In this document: positions 7,799 to 15,520 of the stretch, piece after piece
How the letters are laid out: each line of letters starts with the position of its first letter
Position numbering within the stretch: position 1 is the first letter of the stretch
Origin: Sphingopyxis macrogoltabida
GTDB taxonomy: Bacteria > Pseudomonadota > Alphaproteobacteria > Sphingomonadales > Sphingomonadaceae
Assembly (NCBI GenBank): GCA_003241685.1
Contig: QFPJ01000002.1
Location: forward strand, 1-64,000
DNA length: 64,000 nt
Direction of reading: 5' to 3'
Made by a program: the position numbers and the translations under genes
Notes under the pieces: model-generated
The model's input: the letters and a program-made list of their open reading frames with translations, nothing else
The model's database searches: none
What the model was told of the DNA's origin: nothing

Positions 7799-9622
7799 AT
7801 GTCCGCCCAGTCTCCCCTCGACGACCTGAAAGCCGCGCTGTCGAGTGTCGCGCGCGCCGTGACCCGCGATGCGGAGGTCGAGGTCGGCTTTACCGCCGAC
7901 GCGCCCGTCGTCGTCGGCAAGCAGATCAAGGTGCCGACGCCGTCGCGCACGCTGCCGCGCGAGCAGGTGGCCGAGGCGCGGGGCTTTGCCGACGCACAGG
8001 CGCTGCGGATGAAGCATCACAGCGACACGCTCCATAATGCGGCGCGTCCCGCCGAACCGCTCGCGGCGGCGGCGTTCGATGCGATGGAGCGCGCCCGTAT
8101 CGAGGCGCTCGGCGCGCGCAACATGGCGGGGATGCGCGGCAACTTGTCGGCCGCGTTGGCGATGCGGATGCGGTCCGACCCGATCAGCCGCGCGCAGGGC
8201 CGCGACGACGTGCCGCTGTCGTCGGCGCTCGAGTTGATGCTGCGCGAGGCGCTGACCGGCGATGCGGCGCCGCAGGGCACGGAGACCGGCCTGTCGCTGG
8301 TGCGCGAGTGGATCACGAAGGAAGCCGGCGGCGACCTGACCGCGCTGGCGATGCTGATCGACGATCAGGCCGCCTTTGCCGAAACCGCCAAGCTGGCGCT
8401 GCGTCACCTTGATTTGATTCAGGGCGACGAGCCGCTGGAGGAAGGCGCCGAGGACGGCGGCGAGGAGGATGAGAGCGAGGCCGAGGAAAGCCAGGAGGAA
8501 CAGGAAAGCGAAGATGGCGGCGCGGGCGAGAGCCAGGTCGACGCCCGCGCCGAAATGGCCGGTGATCAGGCCGACGACGGCGACAGCGATCCCGACGCGC
8601 AGGAAATGGAAGCCGACGGTGAACCCGAAATGGGCGGCGAAGGGGACGAGGGCATGCTGCCCGTCCGGCCCAACCGCCTGCCGACCGACATTCCTGACTT
8701 CAACTATGTCCGCTTCACCGAAAAGCATGACGAGATCATCGCCGCGACCGAATTGTGCGACGCCGATGAACTGACGCGGCTGCGCGCCTATCTCGACCAA
8801 CAGATGACGCATCTGCAGGGGGCGGTGACGAAGCTGGCCAACCGGCTGCAACGCCGGTTGATGGCGCAGCAGAACCGGTCGTGGGACTTCGACCAGGAGG
8901 AGGGACAGCTCGACGCCGCGCGGCTCGCCCGCGTCATCGTCTCGCCCGGCAGCTCGCTGTCGTACAAGATCGAGCGCGATACCGACTTCCGCGACACCGT
9001 CGTCACGCTGCTGATCGACAATTCGGGGTCGATGCGCGGGCGGCCGATCAGCATCGCCGCGATCAGCGCCGACATCCTCGCCCGCACGCTTGAACGCTGC
9101 GGCGTGAAGACGGAGATATTGGGCTTCACGACGCGGACGTGGAAGGGCGGACAGAGCCGCGAGGACTGGCTCGCCGCGGGGCGCCCGCCGCACCCCGGCC
9201 GCCTCAACGACCTGCGCCACATCATCTACAAGCCCGCCGACGAGCCCTATCGCCGCGCGCGCAAATCGCTCGGCCTGATGATGCGCGAGGGATTGCTGAA
9301 GGAAAATATCGACGGCGAGGCGCTGATGTGGGCGCACAGCCGGATCATCAATCGCCCCGAGGAACGCCGCATCCTGATGGTGATTTCGGATGGCGCGCCG
9401 GTCGACGATTCGACGCTGTCGGTCAATCACGGCGCCTATCTCGACCAGCATCTGCGTCAGGTCATCGAATGGATCGAAAAGCGGTCGCCGGTCGAACTGT
9501 GCGCGATCGGCATCGGCCACGACGTCACCCGATATTACAGCCGCGCGGTGACGATCATGGACGCCGAACAGCTGGGCGGCACGATGGTCGAGCAGCTCGC
9601 GGGCCTGTTCGACATCGATTGA
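7799..9622 (+). CDS. cobT: cobaltochelatase subunit CobT
   Basis: A 607-residue CobT. An N-terminal helical domain is followed by a strongly acidic linker (about residues 215-300, runs of Glu/Asp such as [10 protein letters not shown]). The C-terminal von Willebrand A domain carries the MIDAS motif DNSGS (in [13 protein letters not shown], about residue 408) and ends in [17 protein letters not shown]. With CobS it forms the AAA+/VWA motor that drives cobalt chelation by CobN. It is separated from cobS by a lipoprotein hydrolase gene and an opposing MFS module, so its own promoter must lie in the roughly 147 bases upstream. A short GC hairpin (CCCGC-TCTC-GCGGG, 9636-9649) follows the stop. Confidence 0.93.
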   Translation: MSAQSPLDDLKAALSSVARAVTRDAEVEVGFTADAPVVVGKQIKVPTPSRTLPREQVAEARGFADAQALRMKHHSDTLHNAARPAEPLAAAAFDAMERARIEALGARNMAGMRGNLSAALAMRMRSDPISRAQGRDDVPLSSALELMLREALTGDAAPQGTETGLSLVREWITKEAGGDLTALAMLIDDQAAFAETAKLALRHLDLIQGDEPLEEGAEDGGEEDESEAEESQEEQESEDGGAGESQVDARAEMAGDQADDGDSDPDAQEMEADGEPEMGGEGDEGMLPVRPNRLPTDIPDFNYVRFTEKHDEIIAATELCDADELTRLRAYLDQQMTHLQGAVTKLANRLQRRLMAQQNRSWDFDQEEGQLDAARLARVIVSPGSSLSYKIERDTDFRDTVVTLLIDNSGSMRGRPISIAAISADILARTLERCGVKTEILGFTTRTWKGGQSREDWLAAGRPPHPGRLNDLRHIIYKPADEPYRRARKSLGLMMREGLLKENIDGEALMWAHSRIINRPEERRILMVISDGAPVDDSTLSVNHGAYLDQHLRQVIEWIEKRSPVELCAIGIGHDVTRYYSRAVTIMDAEQLGGTMVEQLAGLFDID

Positions 9623-9811
9623 TGCGTCATTTTAACCCGCTCTCGCGGGCGGGTGACAACCCCTTGCACCCTCGTTACAACCGCGTCCCGGTGCAGCAGG
9701 GAATCGCGGCCTGACGACGGGAACCGCCGCACCGAATATCTGTGTCGAAGGTCGCCGGCACGACATGAGGGCCACACCGCAGGGTGCGGTTCCAAAGGGG
9801 GCGACTGGCAT

Positions 9812-11458
9812 ATGAAAAAAGCATCCGACCTGTTCATCGAATGCCTGGAGGAAGAAGGCGTCGAATATATTTTCGGCGTTCCGGGCGAAGAGAATCTGGA
9901 TTTTCTCGACAGCCTGTCGCGGTCGACCAAGATCAAGCTGATCCTGACCCGCCACGAACAGGGCGCGGGCTTCATGGCCGCCACCTATGGCCGCCACACG
10001 GGCAAGACGGGCGTCTGCCTGGCCACGCTCGGCCCCGGCGCGACCAATTTCGTCACCGCCGCCGCCTATGCCCAGCTTGGCGGGATGCCGATGATGATGA
10101 TCACGGGCCAGAAGCCGATCAAGAAATCGAAGCAGGGCCGCTTCCAGATTCTGGACGTCGTCGCGATGATGGGTCCGATCACCAAATTCACCCACCAGAT
10201 GGCGTCGTCCGACAATATTCCGAGCCGGGTGCGCGAGGCGTTCCGTCTGGCCGAAGAGGAAAAGCCCGGCGCGGTGCATATCGAACTGCCCGAGGATATC
10301 GCCGACGAACATACCGAATCGCGCCCGCTGAAGCGCAGCCATTCGCGGCGCCCCAATGCCGATGTGAAATCGATCCGCGAGGCGGTGAAGGCGATCGAAA
10401 AGGCGAAGTCGCCGGTGCTGGTGATCGGCGCCGGCGCGAACCGCACGATGACCAGCCGCATGTTGCTGCAATTCATCGAAAAGACCGGCATTCCCTTTCT
10501 GACGACGCAGCTCGGCAAGGGCGTGATCGACGAACGCCATCCGAAATTCCTCGGCTGCGCGGCGCTTAGCGCGGGCGATTTCGTCCATCGCGCGGTCGAG
10601 GCATCGGACTGCATCGTCAATCTGGGCCATGACGTGATCGAAAAGCCGCCCTTCTTCATGAAAGAGGGCGGGCCGACCGTCATCCACATCTCGACCAAGA
10701 CCGCCGAGGTCGATCCCGTCTATTTCCCCGATATCGAGGTGATCGGCGACATCGCCAACGCGGTGTGGCAGATCAAGGAAGACATCGTCCCCAACGGCGG
10801 CTGGAAATTCGACCATCTGCTCGCCTATCGCAAGGCCGAGGTCGACCACACGGCGCCGCTAGCCGAGGATGCCCGCTTCCCCATCTTTCCGCCCCATCTG
10901 GTTCAGCAGATTCGCGACGCGATGCCCGACGACGGCATCATCTGCCTCGACAACGGCGTGTATAAAATCTGGTTCGCGCGCGGCTACACCGCCTATCGCC
11001 CGAACACCGTCCTGCTCGACAATGCGCTGGCGACGATGGGCGCGGGCCTGCCGTCGGCGATGATGTCGGCGATGGTCTATCCCGACCGCAAGGTGATGGC
11101 GATCTGCGGCGACGGCGGCTTCATGATGAACAGCCAGGAGATGGAGACCGCGGTCCGCCTGGGCCTCAACATCACGGTGCTGATCCTCAACGACAACAGC
11201 TATGGCATGATCCGCTGGAAACAGGCGAACATGGGGTTCAAGGACTGGGGCCTGACCTATGGCAACCCCGATTTCGTCAAATATGCCGAAAGCTATGGCG
11301 CGAAGGGCTATCGCGTCGAAAGCGCCGACCATCTGAAGGAATTGCTGGCGCACACCCGCGACACGCCGGGCGTCCACCTGATCGACTGCCCGGTCGATTA
11401 TTCGGAGAACGACCAGATTTTGAACATCGACATCAAGAAGCTGTCGAAGGAATTGTAA
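9812..11458 (+). CDS. acetolactate-synthase-like TPP-dependent enzyme
   Basis: A 548-residue thiamine-diphosphate enzyme of the IlvB type. It shows an N-terminal domain with the catalytic Glu (LTRHEQGAGFMA, about residue 50), a central domain (about 190-330), and a C-terminal TPP-binding motif GDGGFMMN...LILNDNSYGM (about 432-465). There is no adjacent small regulatory subunit (ilvN), so a catabolic or 2-oxoacid decarboxylase/synthase role is at least as likely as branched-chain amino acid synthesis. An aldehyde dehydrogenase gene lies just downstream in the same direction, suggesting a decarboxylation-then-oxidation pair (inference). A small hairpin (CCGCA-GGG-TGCGG) sits shortly before the ATG. 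Confidence 0.85.
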   Translation: MKKASDLFIECLEEEGVEYIFGVPGEENLDFLDSLSRSTKIKLILTRHEQGAGFMAATYGRHTGKTGVCLATLGPGATNFVTAAAYAQLGGMPMMMITGQKPIKKSKQGRFQILDVVAMMGPITKFTHQMASSDNIPSRVREAFRLAEEEKPGAVHIELPEDIADEHTESRPLKRSHSRRPNADVKSIREAVKAIEKAKSPVLVIGAGANRTMTSRMLLQFIEKTGIPFLTTQLGKGVIDERHPKFLGCAALSAGDFVHRAVEASDCIVNLGHDVIEKPPFFMKEGGPTVIHISTKTAEVDPVYFPDIEVIGDIANAVWQIKEDIVPNGGWKFDHLLAYRKAEVDHTAPLAEDARFPIFPPHLVQQIRDAMPDDGIICLDNGVYKIWFARGYTAYRPNTVLLDNALATMGAGLPSAMMSAMVYPDRKVMAICGDGGFMMNSQEMETAVRLGLNITVLILNDNSYGMIRWKQANMGFKDWGLTYGNPDFVKYAESYGAKGYRVESADHLKELLAHTRDTPGVHLIDCPVDYSENDQILNIDIKKLSKEL

Positions 11459-11480
11459 TCGCGTTTGACCGCTACCTCGG

Positions 11481-11513
11481 TCCCCGCTTTCGCAGGGGCC
11501 ACCAAGGAGGCCT
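11481..11513. repeat. degenerate family B repeat arm
   Basis: CCCCGCTTTCGCAGGGG followed by CCACC resembles the right-hand arm of the family B inverted repeat but has lost the TGACAA end. It lies immediately before the intact arm at 11518, suggesting an older insertion or partial duplication at the same site. Confidence 0.5.
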
Positions 11514-11517
11514 GTTC

Positions 11518-11884
11518 TTGTCATCCCCGCGAAAGCGGGGACCCAGGAGTCGAATGAAGCAGAGCTATCACGTCTATATCCTTGCCAGCGGACGCAACGG
11601 TACGCTCTGCACGGGCGTAGCGGGCGACTTGGCTCGGCGGATGTGGCAACATCGGAATGGCGAAGGGTCTAAATTTGCGGCGAAATATGGCGTGCGCAGA
11701 CTTGTCCACGCCGAACCCTTTGTCGACGTCACCGAAGCCATCGCGCGGGAAAAAGCGATCAAGAAATGGCGCCGGGCGTGGAAGCTGGAATTGATCGAGC
11801 GGGAGAATCCGCAGTGGCTCGACCTATATGATCGACTGAATGGTTGATGCCGCCCCTGGATCCCCGCCTTCGCGGGGATGACAA
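11518..11884 (+). mobile_element. 367-bp inverted-repeat unit carrying a GIY-YIG nuclease gene
   Basis: Two 30-nt arms, 11518-11547 and 11855-11884, are reverse complements with two mismatches. Each contains a near-perfect hairpin (CCCCGC-GAAA-GCGGGG on the left, CCCCGC-CTTC-GCGGGG on the right) and ends in TTGTCAT/ATGACAA. They bracket only one gene. Its Shine-Dalgarno AGGAG starts inside the left arm, and its stop lies seven bases before the right arm. There is no transposase. Empty copies of the same arms occur at 2070-2150. I infer a minimal nuclease-bearing repeat unit comparable in organisation to REP elements with their RAYT genes. Confidence 0.6.
11554..11847 (+). CDS. single-domain GIY-YIG endonuclease
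   Basis: A 97-residue protein that is essentially one GIY-YIG domain of the UvrC-N/YhbQ type. YHVYILAS gives the first tyrosine strand. LCTGVAGDLARRMWQH carries the TGV variant of the YIG motif, then the conserved Arg and His. FAAKYGVRRLVHAEPF and EAIAREKAIKKWRRAWKLELI supply the catalytic Glu helix. The start at 11554 is set by AGGAG four bases upstream; an upstream TTG in the same frame lies inside the repeat arm. Such genes are usually annotated as GIY-YIG nuclease or UvrC-like. Here it is enclosed by inverted repeats and inserted between two metabolic genes. Confidence 0.87.
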   Translation: MKQSYHVYILASGRNGTLCTGVAGDLARRMWQHRNGEGSKFAAKYGVRRLVHAEPFVDVTEAIAREKAIKKWRRAWKLELIERENPQWLDLYDRLNG

Positions 11885-11903
11885 CGTTGGCGAGTGTTGG
11901 AGA

Positions 11904-13343
11904 ATGATTGTGAAACTCAAAGACGTCTACCCGCTCTATCTCAACAACAAGGCGGCGCAGCCGAACACCGATCTGGAAGTGATCGACAAGTTCACCGGCG
12001 CGGTCGCGTTCCGCACCGCGCTCGCCACGCCCGACGTGATCGACGAGGCGATCGCGGGCGCGGTGCGCGCCGCCGAGCCGATGGCGCGGCTCGCGAGCTA
12101 CGAGAAGCAGGACGTGCTCAACCATTGCGTCGCGCGCTTCCGGGAACGCTATGACGAACTCGCCTATGCGCTGTGCGTCGAGGCGGGGAAGCCGATCGCC
12201 GATGCCGAGGGCGAGGTCGGGCGCCTGATCGACACGTTCCGGATTGCCGCCGAGGAAGCGGTGCGCAACTATGGCGAGATTCAGCCGCTCGACATCAGCG
12301 CGCGCGCCAAGGGCTATATGGGCATGTGGAAACGCGTGCCGATCGGCCCGTGCAGCTTCATCTCGCCGTTCAACTTCCCGCTGAACCTGGCCGCGCACAA
12401 GATCGCGCCCGCGATCGCCATCGGCTGTCCCTTCGTGATGAAGCCCGCATCGATGACGCCGCTGGGCGCGATCATCATGGGCGAAGTGCTCGCCGAATGC
12501 GACATATTGCCCGAAGGCGCGTTCAGCATCCTGCCCGCCAGCCGCGCGGGCGCCGACCTGTTCACGACCGACGAGCGGCTGAAACTGCTGAGCTTCACCG
12601 GATCGCCGGGCGTCGGCTGGGACCTGAAGGCCAAGGCGGGCAAGAAGAAGGTCGTGCTCGAACTCGGCGGTAATGCGGCGGTCGTCGTCGACAAGGACGC
12701 CGACCTCGATCATGCGCTCGCCCGCATCATCTTCGGCGGCTATTACCAGTCGGGCCAGAGCTGCATCCACGTTCAGCGCGTGATCATCCACGAGGATATT
12801 TACGACAGATTCCGCGACATGCTGGCCGCGAAGGTCAAGACGCTGAAATCGGGCGACCCCAAGCTGCGCGACACCTTCATCGGCCCGATGATCTCGGTCA
12901 AGGAGGCGCAGCGGCTGAAAGGCTGGATCGACGATGCGGTCGGCGCGGGCGCGACGCTGCTCGCGGGCGGCGGCTGCGACGGCAACATGCTGGAGGCGAC
13001 GCTGCTCGAAAATGTGCCCGCCGACGCCGACGTCGTGCGCGAGGAAGCCTTTGGCCCCGTCGTCGTCCTGACCAAATTCAGCGACTGGGACGCCGCGCTG
13101 GCAGAGGTCAATGACAGCAAATTCGGGCTGCAGGCCGGCCTGTTCACCAGCAACATCCACAAGGTGCTGGAAGCGTGGGACCATCTCGACGTCGGCGGCA
13201 TCGTCGTCAACGACGTGTCGAGCTACCGCGTCGACAACATGCCCTATGGCGGGGTCAAGGATTCGGGGCTGGGCCGCGAAGGCGTGCGCTTCGCGATCGA
13301 GGACATGAGCGAGATCCGCAATCTGGTGATCCGGCGGACTTAG
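11904..13343 (+). CDS. aldehyde dehydrogenase family protein
   Basis: A 479-residue NAD(P)-dependent aldehyde dehydrogenase. It has the cofactor-domain motif FNFPLNLAAHKIAPAIA, the SFTGSPGVG nucleotide loop, general base Glu in LELGGNAAVVV (about residue 254), nucleophile Cys in SGQSCIHVQR (about 290) and EEAFGPVV. It resembles succinate-semialdehyde / phosphonoacetaldehyde / lactaldehyde-type enzymes; the substrate is not assignable. TTGGAGA lies very close to the ATG, so the GTG two codons later is a possible true start. It is probably linked to the TPP enzyme upstream, with the GIY-YIG repeat unit inserted between them. Confidence 0.88.
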   Translation: MIVKLKDVYPLYLNNKAAQPNTDLEVIDKFTGAVAFRTALATPDVIDEAIAGAVRAAEPMARLASYEKQDVLNHCVARFRERYDELAYALCVEAGKPIADAEGEVGRLIDTFRIAAEEAVRNYGEIQPLDISARAKGYMGMWKRVPIGPCSFISPFNFPLNLAAHKIAPAIAIGCPFVMKPASMTPLGAIIMGEVLAECDILPEGAFSILPASRAGADLFTTDERLKLLSFTGSPGVGWDLKAKAGKKKVVLELGGNAAVVVDKDADLDHALARIIFGGYYQSGQSCIHVQRVIIHEDIYDRFRDMLAAKVKTLKSGDPKLRDTFIGPMISVKEAQRLKGWIDDAVGAGATLLAGGGCDGNMLEATLLENVPADADVVREEAFGPVVVLTKFSDWDAALAEVNDSKFGLQAGLFTSNIHKVLEAWDHLDVGGIVVNDVSSYRVDNMPYGGVKDSGLGREGVRFAIEDMSEIRNLVIRRT

Positions 13344-13364
13344 GGTCAAGGCTCCATACACCGC

Positions 13365-13447
13365 GTCATTGCGCGCGAAGCGGAGTAATCCAATGCGGCT
13401 TTGCGCTACGCTGGACTGCCGCGTCGCCTTCGGCTCCTCGCAAGGAC
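13365..13447. repeat. degenerate family A inverted repeat
   Basis: The left arm starts GTCATTGCGCGCGAAGC. The right arm reads, on the minus strand, GTCCTTGCGAGGAGCCGAAG. This is a diverged copy of the GTCATTGCGAGC...AATCC family seen intact at 41332-41405. It may act as a transcription terminator after the aldehyde dehydrogenase gene. Confidence 0.6.
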
Positions 13448-13580
13448 AAGGATTGGAGGCGCCTGTATCGTCACAATCCCGTCGCGAAACTTTCTCCAAA
13501 TTGTCGCGGCTTTGATTCGGCGCCTGTAACAAAACTCCTGTCTAGCCCGTGGGCAGCCAAGGCTGCTGACGGAGTGAGAC

Positions 13581-14462
13581 ATGGCCTCGATTTCGACCCT
13601 GCCGATCCCGAACCGTTTTCCCGATCCCTTCACCACCGAACCCCATGTTCCCGAACGGGTGATCGGCGAACGCCGTGCCTATCGCGCGGTGTGGATCAGC
13701 GACATCCACCTGGGCACCCGCGGCTGCAACGCCAAGCTGCTGATCGATTTCCTCGACCATGTCGACTGCGACACGCTCTACCTCGTCGGCGACATCATCG
13801 ACGGCTGGCGATTGAAGAAGCGCCATTTCTGGCCGCCCGAACATAATGACGTGGTGTGGCGCGTGCTGAAGCGCGCCAAGCGCGGCGAGCGCGTCGTCTA
13901 TGTTCCCGGTAACCATGACGAGATGGTCAAGCCTTTCGACGGCTTCGATTTCGGCGGCGTCGAAATCCGCCGCGAGACGATCCACGAAACCGCCGACGGG
14001 CGCCGCCTGCTGGTCGTCCATGGCGACGAATTCGACGCGGTGATGCTGGCGCACCGCTGGCTCGCCTTTGTCGGGGACGCCGCCTACACCGCGCTGATGC
14101 GGGCCAATGTGCTGGTCAATGCGATCCGCGGCAAGCTGGGCCTGCCCTATTGGTCGCTGTCGATGGTGGCCAAGCACAAGGTCAAGAACGCCGTCCAGTT
14201 CATCGGCCGCTATGAGGAGGTCGTCGCTCATGCCGCGCGCTCGCGCGGGGTCGACGGCGTCGTGTGCGGGCATATCCACAGCGCGGAAATGCGCGCGATC
14301 GACGGCGTCGATTATTACAACGACGGCGACTGGGTCGAAGGCTGCACCGCGCTGGTCGAGCATCGCGACGGACGGATGGAGATATTGCACTGGGCCGAGG
14401 AAGTCGCCGCGCGCGATGCGCCGACGCCGCTGGCGCTGCCCGCGCCGGCACGCGCGGCATGA
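13581..14462 (+). CDS. metallophosphoesterase, UDP-2,3-diacylglucosamine diphosphatase-like / PlcP-like
   Basis: A 293-residue calcineurin-like phosphoesterase with all metal-site motifs: SDIHLG (about residue 40), GDIIDGW (about 71), GNHDE (about 112), HGDEFD (about 151) and GHIH (about 231). Automatic annotation would call it LpxH-like. The glycosyltransferase overlapping its stop (ATGA) makes it resemble PlcP, the phosphate-starvation phospholipase C of rhizobia and marine bacteria. PlcP removes headgroups from phospholipids to give diacylglycerol. The chosen start is the first ATG of the frame. Upstream, CGTCACA and CGTCGCG are spaced 11 bp (13469-13487), a weak PhoB-like hint. Confidence 0.8.
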   Translation: MASISTLPIPNRFPDPFTTEPHVPERVIGERRAYRAVWISDIHLGTRGCNAKLLIDFLDHVDCDTLYLVGDIIDGWRLKKRHFWPPEHNDVVWRVLKRAKRGERVVYVPGNHDEMVKPFDGFDFGGVEIRRETIHETADGRRLLVVHGDEFDAVMLAHRWLAFVGDAAYTALMRANVLVNAIRGKLGLPYWSLSMVAKHKVKNAVQFIGRYEEVVAHAARSRGVDGVVCGHIHSAEMRAIDGVDYYNDGDWVEGCTALVEHRDGRMEILHWAEEVAARDAPTPLALPAPARAA

Positions 14463-15520
14463 GGGCGCCGATGCGCATCCTGATCGTCACCGACGCGTGG
14501 GAACCCCAGGTCAACGGCGTCGTGCGCACGCTGCAGGCGACGATCGCCGAATTGCGCGCCGGGGGGCATGAGGTCGCGGTGATTTCCCCCGACCTGTTCC
14601 GTTCGGTCCCCTGTCCCTCCTATGGCGAGATTCGCCTTGCGTTCGCGGGGCCGGGCGCCATCGGGCGGCGCATCCGGGCCTTTGCCCCGCAGGCGATCCA
14701 TATCTCGACCGAAGGGCCGCTGGGCCTTGCGGCGCGGCGCTGGTGCCGCCGGAACCGCTTTCCCTTCACCACCGCCTATCACACGCGCTTTCCCGAATAT
14801 GTCGCGGCCCGCCTGCCGGTATCGCCCACGCTGGTCTGGCGCTTCATCCGCTGGTTCCACCGGCCGGCGCGGCACATCATGGTCGCGACCCGTTCGTTGC
14901 AGCGCGAACTTGCCGATCAGGGTCTTGTCCAGACGATGATGTGGGAACGCGGCGTCGATCATGCGCTGTTCCGCGCCGACCGTGCGCCGCATCCCGCCTT
15001 CGCCGGCCTGCCGCGCCCCATCCAGCTGTATGTCGGCCGGGTCGCGGTCGAAAAGAATATCGAGGCGTTCCTGGACACCGCGCATCCCGGAACCCGGGTC
15101 ATCGTCGGCGACGGCCCGGCGCTCGCGGACCTCGAAGTCCGGTATCCGGACACCGTCTTTCTCGGCAAATTATCGGGTGAGGCGCTCGCCGCCGCTTATG
15201 CCGGGGCCGATGTGTTCGTCTTTCCCAGCCGCACCGATACCTTCGGCCTGGTGGTGATCGAGGCGCTGTCGTGCGGAACCCCCGTCGCCGCCTACCCGGT
15301 GCCGGGGCCGGGCGACATCGTCACCGGCAGCGCGGGCGCGCTGGACGATAATCTCGATACCGCGATCGCCGCCGCGCTGACCCGCGACCGGGCCGACGCC
15401 GCGGCGCTGGGCGCCCGCTACAGCTGGTCGGCCTGCACCGCCCAGTTCCTGAATGCGCTGACCTTCGTTCCCGCTGATCCGGCACCGCCCGTCGCGGCGG
15501 TGCCGAGCCTCGCGGCCTAG
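14459..15520 (+). CDS. glycosyltransferase family 4 (Agt-like lipid glycosyltransferase)
   Basis: A 353-residue GT-B enzyme. The N-terminal WEPQVNGVVRTL loop is typical of GT4 mannosyl/glucuronosyl transferases. The C-terminal nucleotide-sugar half has YVGRVAVEKN (about residue 195) and the E-x7-E-like FPSRTDTFGLVVIEALSCGTPV (about 256). The ATG overlaps the stop of the metallophosphoesterase gene, so the two are coupled; an ATG four codons later is an alternative. In Sinorhizobium and Agrobacterium the partner of PlcP is Agt, which glycosylates diacylglycerol to replace phospholipids. By context that is the favoured role, but a GT acting on another lipid is possible. Confidence 0.82.
   Translation: MRAPMRILIVTDAWEPQVNGVVRTLQATIAELRAGGHEVAVISPDLFRSVPCPSYGEIRLAFAGPGAIGRRIRAFAPQAIHISTEGPLGLAARRWCRRNRFPFTTAYHTRFPEYVAARLPVSPTLVWRFIRWFHRPARHIMVATRSLQRELADQGLVQTMMWERGVDHALFRADRAPHPAFAGLPRPIQLYVGRVAVEKNIEAFLDTAHPGTRVIVGDGPALADLEVRYPDTVFLGKLSGEALAAAYAGADVFVFPSRTDTFGLVVIEALSCGTPVAAYPVPGPGDIVTGSAGALDDNLDTAIAAALTRDRADAAALGARYSWSACTAQFLNALTFVPADPAPPVAAVPSLAA

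Noticed and set aside
7745..9520. Long minus-strand frame opposite cobT
   Set aside because: Same cause. The translated sequence mirrors the acidic linker as hydrophobic runs and has no recognisable family.
11518..11553. TTG start extending the GIY-YIG protein by 12 residues
   Set aside because: Those codons are the repeat arm itself, and AGGAG is correctly placed for the ATG at 11554.
13344..13580. A tRNA or small RNA gene in the gap before the PlcP-like gene
   Set aside because: The palindromic stretch is a family A repeat and no T-loop or cloverleaf could be drawn.
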